Below the pieces are notes generated by a model. The model ran no database searches. It was not told the origin of the DNA and saw only the letters and a program-made list of their open reading frames with translations. The position numbers and the translations under genes are program-made. Source: Actinoplanes utahensis (lineage in GTDB: Bacteria > Actinomycetota > Actinomycetes > Mycobacteriales > Micromonosporaceae). From it: 64,000 nt of DNA. Where the stretch lies: assembly GCF_016862455.1 (NCBI RefSeq), contig NZ_BOMZ01000040.1, positions 1 to 64,000 on the forward strand, given 5' to 3'. Below, one piece after another: positions 51,866 to 60,645 of the stretch; the first letter of the stretch is position 1; every line of letters begins with the position of its first letter.

Positions 51866-52783
51866 GTGACCGCCGTGCCCACCATCCGGCCGGCGGCCCG
51901 CCGCCCCGGCCACGCCCCGGCGCCGCCGGTCTCCCGCCGGCCCCGCGCCCGCAGCCGCACGCTGACCGTCGTCACCGGCGTGATGGTGATCTACACGCTG
52001 CTGCCGCTGGCCTGGCTGGCGATCAGTGCGACGAAGAATCAGGAGGACCTGCTCGGCACGTTCGGGCTCTGGTTCGGCGGGGAGTTCGCGCTCCTCGAGA
52101 ACATCGGCCAGACCTTCACCTACCAGGACGGCATCTTCGGCCGCTGGATGCTCAACACCGTGCTGTACGTGGCCGTCGGCGCGGGCGGCGCGACCCTGCT
52201 CGCCGCCCTCGCCGGGTACGGGCTGGCCAAGTTCGACTTCCCCGGCCGGCGGGGCGTCTTCGCCGTGGTCCTGATCGGCATCGCCTGCCCGTCGACCGCG
52301 CTGGCCGTCCCGACGTTCCTGATGTTCGCCAGGATGGGGCTCACCGACACCCCCTGGGCGATCATCATCCCGTCGCTGGTGTCGCCGTTCGGCCTCTACC
52401 TGATGTGGACGTACGCCACCGAGGCCGTGCCGAACGAGATCCTGGAGTCGGCCCGGGTGGACGGGGCCGGCGAGTTCCGTACCTTCTTCACGATCTCCCT
52501 GCCGTTGCTCGCACCCGGCCTGGTCACCGTCCTGCTCTTCAACATCGTCGCGACCTGGAACAACTTCTTCCTCCCGCTGATCATGCTGAAGGACCCCGAC
52601 CTCTTCCCGCTCACGCTCGGCCTCTACTCCTGGAACATGCAGGCCAACACGGTCGGCGGGGACGTCGTCTTCGATCTCGTGATCACCGGTTCGCTCCTCA
52701 CCATCGTCCCCCTCATCGTGGCGTTCCTGCTGCTGCAGCGGTACTGGCAGTCGGGTCTGGCCGCGGGAAGCGTCAAGCAATAG
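51866..52783 (+). CDS. Sugar ABC transporter permease, MalG-type
   Basis: The 305-residue CUT1 permease has a Pro/Arg-rich cytoplasmic N-terminus (about 30 residues) and six helices. The EAA loop reads LESARVDGAGEFRTFFTISL PLL. The C-terminus FLLLQRYWQSGLAAGSVKQ is diagnostic of MalG-type subunits. It begins with GTG directly after the stop of the MalF-type gene. It pairs with that subunit to form the channel. Confidence 0.92.
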   Translation: MTAVPTIRPAARRPGHAPAPPVSRRPRARSRTLTVVTGVMVIYTLLPLAWLAISATKNQEDLLGTFGLWFGGEFALLENIGQTFTYQDGIFGRWMLNTVLYVAVGAGGATLLAALAGYGLAKFDFPGRRGVFAVVLIGIACPSTALAVPTFLMFARMGLTDTPWAIIIPSLVSPFGLYLMWTYATEAVPNEILESARVDGAGEFRTFFTISLPLLAPGLVTVLLFNIVATWNNFFLPLIMLKDPDLFPLTLGLYSWNMQANTVGGDVVFDLVITGSLLTIVPLIVAFLLLQRYWQSGLAAGSVKQ

Positions 52784-52794
52784 AAGGGATAGTC

Positions 52795-54135
52795 ATGTCG
52801 ATCACCCGTCGGCGCGCACTCCTGGGCGCCGCCCTGTCGATAACCCTCCTGGCCGCCGGTTGCGGCGGCTCGGACGAGCCGGGCGCCGCCACCGCCACGG
52901 CCGGCGCGTCCGAGGCGGACGTGAAGGCCGCCCTGGAAGCCGGCGGGGAGCTGACCGTCTGGGCCTGGGACAGCACGATCGAGCCGGTGGCCGCCGAGTT
53001 CATGAAGAAGTACCCCGGGGTCAAGGTGAAGGTGGTCAACGCCGGCACCAACAAGGACGAGTACCTGGCGCTGCAGAACGCCGTGCAGGCCGGTTCGGGT
53101 GTGCCGGACGTGGTGCAGCTGGAGTACTACGCGCTGCCGCAGTTCGTGCTGTCCAAGACGGCCGCCGACCTGACCGCGTTCGGCGCGGGATCATTGGAGA
53201 GCGCGTTCACCCCGGGCACCTGGAACGCGGTGCGCTCCGGCGGCAAGGGCGTGTACGGCCTGCCGATCGACTCCGGGCCGATGGCGCTGTTCTACAACAA
53301 GGAGGTCTTCGACAAGCACGGCATCGCCATCCCGAAGACCTGGGAGGAGTACGCGGCGGCCGCGGAGAAGCTGCATCAGGCGGACCCGAAGGCGTACATC
53401 ACCGCCGACGCCGGCGAGGCCGGGTTCACCACCAGCCTGATCTGGCAGGCCGGCGGCAAGCCGTACACGGTGAACGGCACCGACGTCACGGTGAACCTCG
53501 CCGACGCCGGCAGCCAGAGGTTCACCGGCGTCTGGCAGGGGATGCTCGACAAGAAGCTGCTCTCCCCGGTGGTCTCCTGGACCGACGAGTGGTTCAAAGG
53601 GCTCAGCGACGGCACCATCGCCTCCCTGGTGATCGGCGCGTGGATGCCGAGCAACCTGGAGAGCGGCGCGGCGGCCGCGAAGGGCAAGTGGCGGGTCGCG
53701 CCGATGCCGCAGTGGGAGAGCGGCGGCAAGGCGGCCGCCGAGAACGGCGGCAGCTCCCTGGCGATCACCGAGGCCGGCACGAAGAAGGCGCTCGCGTACG
53801 GATTCCTGAAGTACATCGCCGTCGACGAGGGCGCGCAGTCCCGGGTCGACAAGGGCGCCTTCCCGGCGACCACCAAGGAGCTCAACGCGGCCGCGTTCAA
53901 GGGCAAGGAGTTCCCGTACTTCGGTGGCCAGAAGGTCAACGAGGTGCTCGCCGAGTCGGCCGCGCAGGTCGTCCCCGGCTGGAACTACCTGCCGTTCCAG
54001 GTCTACGCCAACAGCATCTACGGCGACACGGTCGGCAAGGCGTACCTCGGGCAGGGAAACCTCACCGACGGGCTGAAGGCCTGGCAGGACGCCTCCGTCA
54101 AGTACGGCCAGGAGCAGGGCTTCACGGTCAAGTGA
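52795..54135 (+). CDS. Sugar-binding lipoprotein of the ABC importer
   Basis: The 446-residue precursor has a twin-arginine-like lipoprotein signal (MSITRRRALLGAALSITLLA, lipobox LAAGC). The body is a type 1 solute-binding fold: LTVWAWDSTIEPVAAEFMKK, VPDVVQLEYYALPQFVLSKT, YGLPIDSGPMALFYNKEVFD, and AENGGSSLAITEAGTKKALA. Such proteins bind oligosaccharides. The specific sugar is unknown because no glycosidase is in the cassette. AGAAGGGA precedes the ATG. It ends at the hairpins before the convergent AbfB gene. Confidence 0.92.
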   Translation: MSITRRRALLGAALSITLLAAGCGGSDEPGAATATAGASEADVKAALEAGGELTVWAWDSTIEPVAAEFMKKYPGVKVKVVNAGTNKDEYLALQNAVQAGSGVPDVVQLEYYALPQFVLSKTAADLTAFGAGSLESAFTPGTWNAVRSGGKGVYGLPIDSGPMALFYNKEVFDKHGIAIPKTWEEYAAAAEKLHQADPKAYITADAGEAGFTTSLIWQAGGKPYTVNGTDVTVNLADAGSQRFTGVWQGMLDKKLLSPVVSWTDEWFKGLSDGTIASLVIGAWMPSNLESGAAAAKGKWRVAPMPQWESGGKAAAENGGSSLAITEAGTKKALAYGFLKYIAVDEGAQSRVDKGAFPATTKELNAAAFKGKEFPYFGGQKVNEVLAESAAQVVPGWNYLPFQVYANSIYGDTVGKAYLGQGNLTDGLKAWQDASVKYGQEQGFTVK

Positions 54136-54174
54136 CACCGGGTCACGACCCGAGCCGGCGCCGACTCCCCGGCT

Positions 54175-54222
54175 GAGTTCCGGTGTGTGGAGCCGGGACG
54201 GACGGTGCGCCGGAACTCCACA
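54175..54222. repeat. Hairpin related to the 49.5-kb element
   Basis: GAGTTCCGG (54175-54183) and CCGGAACTC (54210-54218) pair, and an alternative stem uses TGTGGAG...CCGG at 54186 with CCGGAACTCCACA. The core TGTGGAG/CTCCACA matches the hairpin at 49523. Confidence 0.45.
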
Positions 54223-54230
54223 GGGAGCCT

Positions 54231-54267
54231 GATCGCCCCCGGCTGGATGGGCCAGCCGGGGACGATC
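54231..54267. terminator. Bidirectional terminator between convergent genes
   Basis: GATCG-C-CCCCGGCTGG (54231-54246) pairs with CCAGCCGGGG-A-CGATC (54252-54267): 15 pairs with one C/A mismatch and a 5-nt loop. It includes part of the stop codon of the minus-strand gene. Confidence 0.7.
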
Positions 54268-55198
54268 AGAGCGCGGTCCGCGGTTCGAGGGCCAGCGCCC
54301 TCGCCGCGCTCGTCTCGGCGATCCGCAGCGAATCCCGTCCGGCGACCACGAAGTGGTCCGGGTAATTGACCGACCGCAGCGCCAGCCCGGCGCCTCCGCG
54401 AATCGTCACCGGGCAGAAAGTCGCGTCCTGACGGAATAGCTCCGAGCGGTCGTTCCGGTCGAGACGAATCTCGAAATTCCGATGGCGGAGATAATAGCCG
54501 GGAAAGTTCACTGATTCGAGTGACACACACCCGGAACCGGCCAGCCCGGTGCGCACGCGGAAATTCGAATCCGCCTGCACGGCATCGCTGTCCGCCGGTC
54601 CTATCGAATCCAGGCGGGCGCGGTGATCCCGGTGCCGCACCCGATGTCCGGGACGGTCCGCGGCCTCCAGCCCGACCGTCGTGCCGGTCGTGAGCGACAC
54701 CGGCGCGGTGGTCGCCCGGGGCGGCGCCGCGGTCGTCCGGGTCGCCGTCGGGCCGGCCGGGGACGCCGGCGTGTGGCGTGCCGAGGTGGCCGGCGGCGCG
54801 GGCGGGATCGGGGCCGTCGAGGTCACCGAGGGTGACGGCTGGACGCTGACCGGCACGTCACCGGTGGTGGGCTCGGCCGGTGCGGACAGCTCGAACGGTG
54901 GGGCCGGCTGGGGGAAGGTGAACTCGGCGGCCACCGGCTCGGGCCTGCGCGAGCCGTCGAGGAGTACGGCCACGGCGGCCGTGGCCGCGCACGCGAGGCA
55001 GATGGAGGCGGCGAGGACCAGGCGTGGGCGGGTCAGCCGGCGCCCCTCGGACCGGGGGAAGGGGGCTCCCGGGCGAGGCCGGCCACCGAAGGCCTGCCGG
55101 GTCTCGGGCCGGAGTGGCCCGGCGGCGCCACCGCCGGGCGAATAGGGCGGAATCCAGCCGCCGACCCGCAGTCCGTCGCGGGTATCGTCTTCCGGCAT
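54266..55198 (-). CDS. Membrane-anchored AbfB-domain protein
   Basis: The 310-residue protein has a Pro/Gly-rich cytoplasmic N-terminus and one membrane helix (about residues 62-83, RLVLAASICLACAATAAVAV). A long Pro/Thr/Ala linker follows, then a C-terminal AbfB beta-trefoil (about residues 170-310; SGCVSLESVNFPGYYLRHRN, LALRSVNYPDHFVVAG). AbfB domains bind arabinofuranose side chains of plant polysaccharides. No catalytic domain is present, so the protein may display a carbohydrate-binding module on the cell surface. ATG at 55198, after AGGAAG. Confidence 0.8.
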   Translation of the reverse strand: MPEDDTRDGLRVGGWIPPYSPGGGAAGPLRPETRQAFGGRPRPGAPFPRSEGRRLTRPRLVLAASICLACAATAAVAVLLDGSRRPEPVAAEFTFPQPAPPFELSAPAEPTTGDVPVSVQPSPSVTSTAPIPPAPPATSARHTPASPAGPTATRTTAAPPRATTAPVSLTTGTTVGLEAADRPGHRVRHRDHRARLDSIGPADSDAVQADSNFRVRTGLAGSGCVSLESVNFPGYYLRHRNFEIRLDRNDRSELFRQDATFCPVTIRGGAGLALRSVNYPDHFVVAGRDSLRIAETSAARALALEPRTAL

Positions 55199-55382
55199 CA
55201 AATCGCTTCCTGGGGAACGTTCACATGGGGACTTAATGATTTGATAAGGATCTACCCGACCGGCGGCGGTGAGGGCAAGGGTGTAGCGATAACAATTAGC
55301 CTGGGAGCGCGCCCAGTTGATCCGATCGGCGTTCCCGTCCGTATCTCGGTGCGGAGCCTTCCCGTGGTTCGAGGAGAGCAGC

Positions 55383-56408
55383 GTGGACAGTACCGACACC
55401 GAGACACCCGCCCAGCCGGAGAGAGTGCCCGACATCGCCGGCTACTGGCCGGACGCCCCGCACCGGGCCGGGCCGCCCGCCGACCACTACGAGCCGGACG
55501 GCGCCGAGGCGGTCCGGACCACCCCGGCGTGGCAGAACCGCGGCCCCGGGCGGCCCACCGTCGAGTCGGCGGCCCGCCGGCCGACCAGGGAACCGACCGT
55601 CATCAGCGAGTCCTCGCCGGTCCGCCGCCCGGCCGGGCGGATCGTCGCCGCGACGCTCGCCGGGGCGCTCGTGGCGGGCGTCGCCGGGTGGTACGCGTTC
55701 GGCTCGGACGACGGCGGCCCGGCGACCGGTCCGGCGGCGGCCCCGGCGAGCACCGCGGTCCCGCAGGCGACGGTCCCGGCCACTCCGCCGGTCTCCATCG
55801 AGGCGAGTGTGGCGCCGGACGCCGCGACCTTCGAGCTGGCCGACGGCACCACCGAACTCAACGTGACGATCGGCGCCACCGGCGACCGCTGGTTCCAGGT
55901 CTCCACCCCGGCCGGCAGCGGCATCCGGCCGCGGGCGGTCCTGGAGGGCGGCGCGGTGCGGCTCTTCGTGGACAAGGCCGGCGCCGCCGGATCCGCGCGG
56001 GTGGACGTGCGGCTCAGCCCGGCGGTCACCTGGTCGGTGCTGATGCGCGGCGGGGTGCGGACCGGCATCATCGACCTGACCGGCGGCCGCGTCGACCGGG
56101 TCGATCTGCTCGGTGGCGCCGCCGCGCTGGACCTCCGGCTGCCCCGGCAGGACGGCGTCGTCGGCATCTCGATGTCCGGCGGCGTGCACGACTGGCGGAT
56201 CACCACCGGCCGCAAGGTCCCGGTCCGGGCCGTGCTGCGGCGCGGCGCCGGCGCCGTCGTCCTCTACGGCGACCGGAACCAGGGCGTCGACAAGGACACC
56301 CGGTTCACCGTGACCGGTGGGACCGGCGGCATCGACCTGATCGCGGACGAGGGCGTCGGCACCCTGACCGTCGCCGCCGGGCGGGCCGGGGGCACAATCG
56401 GCGGGTGA
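55383..56408 (+). CDS. Single-pass membrane protein with beta-helix-like extracellular domain
   Basis: The 341-residue protein has a Pro-rich cytoplasmic region (residues 1-85) and one membrane helix (IVAATLAGALVAGVAGWYAF). The extracellular domain has short beta repeats, seen in RGGVRTGIIDLTGGRVDRVD and LLGGAAALDLRLPRQDGVV, like the putative adhesin (DUF4097-type) fold. I do not recognise a specific family. GTG start, preceded by GAGGAGAG. It overlaps the methyltransferase gene by 4 nt. Confidence 0.7.
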   Translation: MDSTDTETPAQPERVPDIAGYWPDAPHRAGPPADHYEPDGAEAVRTTPAWQNRGPGRPTVESAARRPTREPTVISESSPVRRPAGRIVAATLAGALVAGVAGWYAFGSDDGGPATGPAAAPASTAVPQATVPATPPVSIEASVAPDAATFELADGTTELNVTIGATGDRWFQVSTPAGSGIRPRAVLEGGAVRLFVDKAGAAGSARVDVRLSPAVTWSVLMRGGVRTGIIDLTGGRVDRVDLLGGAAALDLRLPRQDGVVGISMSGGVHDWRITTGRKVPVRAVLRRGAGAVVLYGDRNQGVDKDTRFTVTGGTGGIDLIADEGVGTLTVAAGRAGGTIGG

Positions 56409-57028
56409 CACGAGCAGCAGGCGACGCCGCACCACCGGAGAGCACCGTCTCCCTGGATTACTTCACCGGGCTCTACCTGGCGAAGGACGACCCGTGGGAC
56501 ATCGCGACGAAGTGGCACGACCGGCGCAAGTTCGCGGTCACCATGGCCAGCCTGCCGCGCGAGCGCTACCGGCGCTGTTACGAGCCGGGCGCCTCGATCG
56601 GCACCCTCACCCGGATGCTCGCCGCCCGCTGCGACGAGGTGCTCGCGGTCGACAGCGTCGAGGAGGCCGTCGAGCTCGCCCGGCAGAACCTCGCGGACCT
56701 GCCGAACGTGCGGGCGGAGCGGGCCGAGTTGCCCGCCGGCCTGCCGGACGGCGACTTCGACCTGATCGTGATCGGCGACCTGCTTTACTACCTGTCCGCC
56801 GACGACCTTTCCACGCTGCTGGACGGCCTCGTCCAGCGTCTGGAGCCGGGTGGCGACCTGGTGTCGGTGCACTTCCGCGACCGGGAGAACGGCGGCAACT
56901 ACGACGGCTTCAACGCGCACGCCGCGCTGGCCGCCATCCCCGGCCTGGAAGCGGTCGTCCATCACTCCGACGAGTGGTTCGTGCTGGACGTGCTGCGCCG
57001 CTCGGACGGCTCAGGCGGCGTGGCGTAA
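56405..57028 (+). CDS. SAM-dependent methyltransferase, NodS-like
   Basis: The 207-residue enzyme has a class I methyltransferase core: motif I is in CYEPGASIGTLTRMLAARCD, the acidic residue in EVLAVDSVEEAV, and motif IV is DFDLIVIGDLLYYLSADDL. The N-terminus YFTGLYLAKDDPWDIATKWH recalls the NodS family (N-methylation of chitooligosaccharides), but substrate is unknown here. Its GTG overlaps the upstream stop. Its last 18 bp overlap the convergent lipoprotein gene. Confidence 0.8.
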   Translation: MTRAAGDAAPPESTVSLDYFTGLYLAKDDPWDIATKWHDRRKFAVTMASLPRERYRRCYEPGASIGTLTRMLAARCDEVLAVDSVEEAVELARQNLADLPNVRAERAELPAGLPDGDFDLIVIGDLLYYLSADDLSTLLDGLVQRLEPGGDLVSVHFRDRENGGNYDGFNAHAALAAIPGLEAVVHHSDEWFVLDVLRRSDGSGGVA

Positions 57029-58201
57029 CGCGGTCAGGCCGGGGACGGCGACCTCGCCCAGACGTGTGCCGGTCCGGGCGTCGAGCCAGGTCACCCGGCC
57101 GGTGCCACCCACGTGCAGGCGGCTGCCGTCCCGGCTCAGCGCCAGCCCGCGGACCGGCCCCGGCAGCTCCCAGCGCCCGGTCCGCCGCCCCGGCGCCCGG
57201 TCCAGCACCGTGACACCGCCCGCGCCGATCAGGATCCGGTCGTCCGTGGTCAGCGCCAGCGCCGCCGCCGACCCGGCCACCGGTGGCACGTCCACCACCC
57301 GTTCGATCGTGAGCGACTCCGGGTTCGCGTAGGCGATCCGCCCCGCGTTCAGGTCGGCGACGACCAGGTTCCGGGCGTCGGCGGCCAGCGCGTGTCCCGC
57401 CGCCGGTCCTTCCCCGAACGGGTGCGGCAGATCCAGGCAGTACGCCCACCCCTCGCTCAGGTGCAGCACGTGCACGAACGCGTGCGCGCCGCCGGGCCGC
57501 CCGGACACCAGGTCCCGGGTGTGCCGGTGTCCCGGCTGATGCGTGTACAGCGTGAACAGCAGCTTCCGGTCCGCCGACAGGACCGCCTGCCGTCCCTCGC
57601 CGCGCATCTGCTCCTCGGCCCCGGCGGGGATCGCCACCTTGGTACGGGTGATCAGCGGCCGCACCTGCCCGGTGATCAGGTCGAGCTGCCGGACCCGGTA
57701 GTGGTCCGGCGCGGTGGCCGGCAACCAGTCGAGGACGAACAGGCCGGTCAGGTCGGCGGTGAACGCGTCCGGTTCGATCACGCCGGGCAGGTCGTACTCG
57801 CGTTCCCCGGCCGGCCCGGCGACCAGCAGGGTGGTCCGGGCGCGCGCGGCGGGCCGGTCGGAGGCCCCCGCCCGGCTCAGTGCGCACGCCCGTCCGTCCG
57901 TGGCGACCACCCGCGGCGTCCAGCCCCCGGCGATCCGGGCCGACCGGACCACCGCCCCGCTGACCGGATCGACCTGGTCGAGACGGCCATCGGTGGCGGC
58001 GTACACATGGGCGCCGTCGAAGGAGGCCGCCGCGGCGCCGAGAACCTGCTCCCCGGACGGGCCGAGCCGGAGCAGGCCCCGGTCCGACTCGGCGAGCAGC
58101 ACATCCGGTGCGGTGGCCGCGGCCGCCTGGGCCGGTTCCCGGCAGCCGGCGAGCACCAGGCCCGAACCGGCGAGGAGCAGAACGTTACGGCGAGTGGTCA
58201 T
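57011..58201 (-). CDS. Beta-propeller lipoprotein
   Basis: The 396-residue precursor has a lipoprotein signal (MTTRRNVLLLAGSGLVLAGC) and a body of WD/YVTN-like blades (SFDGAHVYAATDGRLDQVDP, GYxx-like repeats such as LALSRDGSRLHVGGTGRVTW). It resembles PQQ/YVTN propeller proteins with no catalytic motif. Such lipoproteins act as scaffolds or binding proteins outside the membrane. Single gene, convergent with the methyltransferase; ATG at 58201. Confidence 0.75.
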   Translation of the reverse strand: MTTRRNVLLLAGSGLVLAGCREPAQAAAATAPDVLLAESDRGLLRLGPSGEQVLGAAAASFDGAHVYAATDGRLDQVDPVSGAVVRSARIAGGWTPRVVATDGRACALSRAGASDRPAARARTTLLVAGPAGEREYDLPGVIEPDAFTADLTGLFVLDWLPATAPDHYRVRQLDLITGQVRPLITRTKVAIPAGAEEQMRGEGRQAVLSADRKLLFTLYTHQPGHRHTRDLVSGRPGGAHAFVHVLHLSEGWAYCLDLPHPFGEGPAAGHALAADARNLVVADLNAGRIAYANPESLTIERVVDVPPVAGSAAALALTTDDRILIGAGGVTVLDRAPGRRTGRWELPGPVRGLALSRDGSRLHVGGTGRVTWLDARTGTRLGEVAVPGLTALRHAA

Positions 58202-58310
58202 GTCCTCTCGACACCGCCCGGCCCCACCGGGTTCCCGGCCGGTTTCGGCGCCGAGACAGCACTGACAGCCGGCCGGGGAACCGGTTCGCGGCGGGCGGTG
58301 TCACTAGGGT

Positions 58311-58892
58311 GTGCGGCTGAGGGGAGCGGTCATCGACGACGACGAGGCGGCTGTGGTGGCCCGGGCCCGAGGCGGAGATCTGGACGCCTACGAGGTGCTG
58401 GTCGCCCGGTGCACCGCGCCCGCGCACCGGGCCGCGGTGCTGCTCGGGGCCGGTGCGGACGCGGACGACGTGGTGCAGGAGGCGTTCGTGAAGGCGTATC
58501 GGCAGCTGGGCCGGTACCGGGGCGACGCCGGGTTCCGGGCGTGGCTGCTGGCGATCGTGGCGAACGAGACCCGCAACCTGGTGCGGGGACGCCGCCGCCG
58601 GGAAGGGCTGTGGCTGCGCGCGGCGGCGCGGGAGGACCCGGTGCGGTGGGAACCCGGCCCGGCCGAGTCGGCGGTGGCCGGCGAGCGCCGCCGCTTCCTG
58701 GTGGAGCAGTTGCGGGCGCTCGACGGGCGGGACCGGGAGGTGCTGGTCTGCCGGTACCTGCTGGACCTGTCCGAGGCGGAGACCGCGGTCATGCTGGACC
58801 TGCCGAAGGGGACGGTCAAGTCGCGGACCTCACGGGCCCTGGCCCGGCTTCGCGACCGGCTGCCGCAGGAGGTGCCCGATGCCCGAGCCTGA
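58311..58892 (+). CDS. ECF RNA polymerase sigma factor
   Basis: The 193-residue protein has region 2 (RARGGDLDAYEVLVARCTAP ... DDVVQEAFVKAYRQLGRYRG) and region 4 (LRALDGRDREVLVCRYLLDL followed by SEAETAVMLDLPKGTVKSRT). It overlaps the next gene by 14 nt, a sigma/anti-sigma-like pair. The first codon is GTG at 58311; a GTG within the next 45 nt could be used instead, as no Shine-Dalgarno sequence stands out. Confidence 0.86.
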   Translation: MRLRGAVIDDDEAAVVARARGGDLDAYEVLVARCTAPAHRAAVLLGAGADADDVVQEAFVKAYRQLGRYRGDAGFRAWLLAIVANETRNLVRGRRRREGLWLRAAAREDPVRWEPGPAESAVAGERRRFLVEQLRALDGRDREVLVCRYLLDLSEAETAVMLDLPKGTVKSRTSRALARLRDRLPQEVPDARA

Positions 58893-59613
58893 CGATCTCA
58901 TCGCCGAGCTGCGGGAACTGGGCGCCCGGTGGCCCGTACCCCCGGCAGTCGATCAGCGGGAAGCGGTCCGGGCGCGCCTCGCCCACCCGGCGCCGCGCCG
59001 GCCTCGCGCCCGCCGGTGGCTCGCGGTGCTGGCCGCCGCCCTCATCGTCGCTGTCGCCGGAGTGGCGCCGGCCCGGGCCGCGGTGGCCGAGGTGGTCGGC
59101 GACCTGCTGCGGATCGCGGGCGTCGAGGTACGCCGTGAGCAGCCCCGTGCCACCCTCCCGGCCACCCCGGACCCGCTGCCGTCGGCCGGCCCGGCCGTGC
59201 TGGCCGAGGCCCGCCGGGCCGCCGCCTTCCCGGTCCTGGTCCCCGCCGATCTGGGCGAACCCGAGTCCGTCGAGCTCGCCGACCCCGATCCGCGGGGCCA
59301 CCCGCGGGTGATCACCATGCGGTACCGGGGCGGGGCCGTGCGGTTCGACCAGTTCGACGGGCGGCTGGACACGGTGTTCCTCAAGACGTCGCCGGACGCG
59401 CGGCCGGTCGAGCTGGGCGCCGCGGTCGTCACCGCGGCGTGGATGCCGCGCCCGCACCCGGTGACCTACGTCGGCCGGGACGGGGTGGAGCGCCTCGCGA
59501 CCGCCCGTCTCGTGGGCCCGGCGCTGGTCTGGACCACGGGGGCCGTCACCTACCGGTTGGAGGGAATCATGACACTCGAAGAGGCGATTGCGGTGGGACG
59601 CTCGGTGCGCTGA
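58879..59613 (+). CDS. Putative anti-sigma/sensor membrane protein
   Basis: The 244-residue protein has a short cytoplasmic part (MPEPDDLIAELRELGARWPV), one membrane helix (about residues 47-69, WLAVLAAALIVAVAGVAPAR) and an extracytoplasmic domain with DUF4367-like features (AAAFPVLVPADLGEPESVEL, VITMRYRGGAVRFDQFDG). There is no zinc-finger anti-sigma motif. Pairing with the ECF sigma gene suggests regulation of its activity, which is inference. Confidence 0.72.
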   Translation: MPEPDDLIAELRELGARWPVPPAVDQREAVRARLAHPAPRRPRARRWLAVLAAALIVAVAGVAPARAAVAEVVGDLLRIAGVEVRREQPRATLPATPDPLPSAGPAVLAEARRAAAFPVLVPADLGEPESVELADPDPRGHPRVITMRYRGGAVRFDQFDGRLDTVFLKTSPDARPVELGAAVVTAAWMPRPHPVTYVGRDGVERLATARLVGPALVWTTGAVTYRLEGIMTLEEAIAVGRSVR

Positions 59614-59652
59614 GCCCCGATCGGGTAGCCGCTGCCGGTAGCTTCGCGGGCG

Positions 59653-60645
59653 ATGAGAAGGTTACCCGCGCTCTGTGCCCTGGCAGCGATGGTCGTGCTC
59701 GGCGGCTGCACGTCGGAGGAGCCCACCGTGACACCGTCGGCGACGGTGGTGCCCGAGTCCGCCGGGTTCTACGTGGAGCCCGACGCGCCCGCCGTCAAGC
59801 AGGTGGCGGCGTGGCGGGCCGAGGGCCGCGCCGAGGACGCCGAGGCGCTGCGGCGGATCGCCGAGTCGCCGACCGCGGTGTGGTTCGCCGACGCGAACCC
59901 CGGTTTCCAGGATCGGGCCCGGCGGCTGGTCACCGACGCCGCCGCCCGGGGGCAGACGGCCGTCCTGGTGCCGTACTACGTGCCGCAACGCGACTGCGGC
60001 GGGCACTCCGGCGGCGGCGCCCCGGACGCGGCCGCCTACCGCGCCTGGATCGCCGAGCTGGCCGCGATCGTGAACGGCCACCCGGCCGTGGTCGTCCTGG
60101 AGCCGGACGCGATCCCGCACGTGCTCGACGACTGCGTCACCGGGGACGCCGCCGAGGAACGGCTCACCCTGCTGGCCGAGGCGATCGGGGCGTTCAAGAG
60201 ACAGCCGGGGACACGCGTCTACCTGGACGCCGGCAACCCCGGCTGGATCAAGGACGCCGGCCGGGTGGCCGAGGCCCTGGACCGGGCCGGGGTACGCGAG
60301 GCCGACGGGTTCAGCCTCAACGTGGCGAACTTCGAGACCACCGAGGCGAACGTCGGGTACGGCACGGCGATCTCCGACCGGCTCGGCGGGCTGCCGTTCG
60401 TGATCGACACCAGCCGCAACGGCAACGGGCCGGCGCCGGTCGACGCCCGCGACGCCGAGGGGCACTGGTGCAACCCGCCGGGCCGGGCGCTCGGGCCGGC
60501 ACCGACCACCGAGACCGGCACGCCGCGGGTCGACGCGTACCTGTGGATCAAACGGCCGGGGGAGTCCGACGGGGCGTGCCTGCCGGACGCGCCCCCGGCC
60601 GGTCAGTGGTGGCCCGAGTACGCGCTCGGGCTCGCCACCAACTAG
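59653..60645 (+). CDS. Glycoside hydrolase family 6 lipoprotein (CslZ-like)
   Basis: The 330-residue precursor has a lipobox (AAMVVLGGC) and a GH6 catalytic domain. It contains VPYYVPQRDCGGHSGGG (candidate catalytic Asp), VVVLEPDAIPHVLDDC (catalytic acid region), DAGNPGWIKDAGRVAEAL, and VIDTSRNGNGP with WIKRPGESDGAC. GH6 enzymes cleave beta-1,4-glucans with inversion. It converges on glxA-cslA and shares four bases with the glxA stop, so it is probably the endoglucanase that edits or releases the CslA glucan. Confidence 0.9.
   Translation: MRRLPALCALAAMVVLGGCTSEEPTVTPSATVVPESAGFYVEPDAPAVKQVAAWRAEGRAEDAEALRRIAESPTAVWFADANPGFQDRARRLVTDAAARGQTAVLVPYYVPQRDCGGHSGGGAPDAAAYRAWIAELAAIVNGHPAVVVLEPDAIPHVLDDCVTGDAAEERLTLLAEAIGAFKRQPGTRVYLDAGNPGWIKDAGRVAEALDRAGVREADGFSLNVANFETTEANVGYGTAISDRLGGLPFVIDTSRNGNGPAPVDARDAEGHWCNPPGRALGPAPTTETGTPRVDAYLWIKRPGESDGACLPDAPPAGQWWPEYALGLATN

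Noticed and set aside
54266..55198. Arabinofuranosidase
   Set aside because: Only the AbfB carbohydrate-binding trefoil is present; no GH54 or other catalytic domain is encoded.
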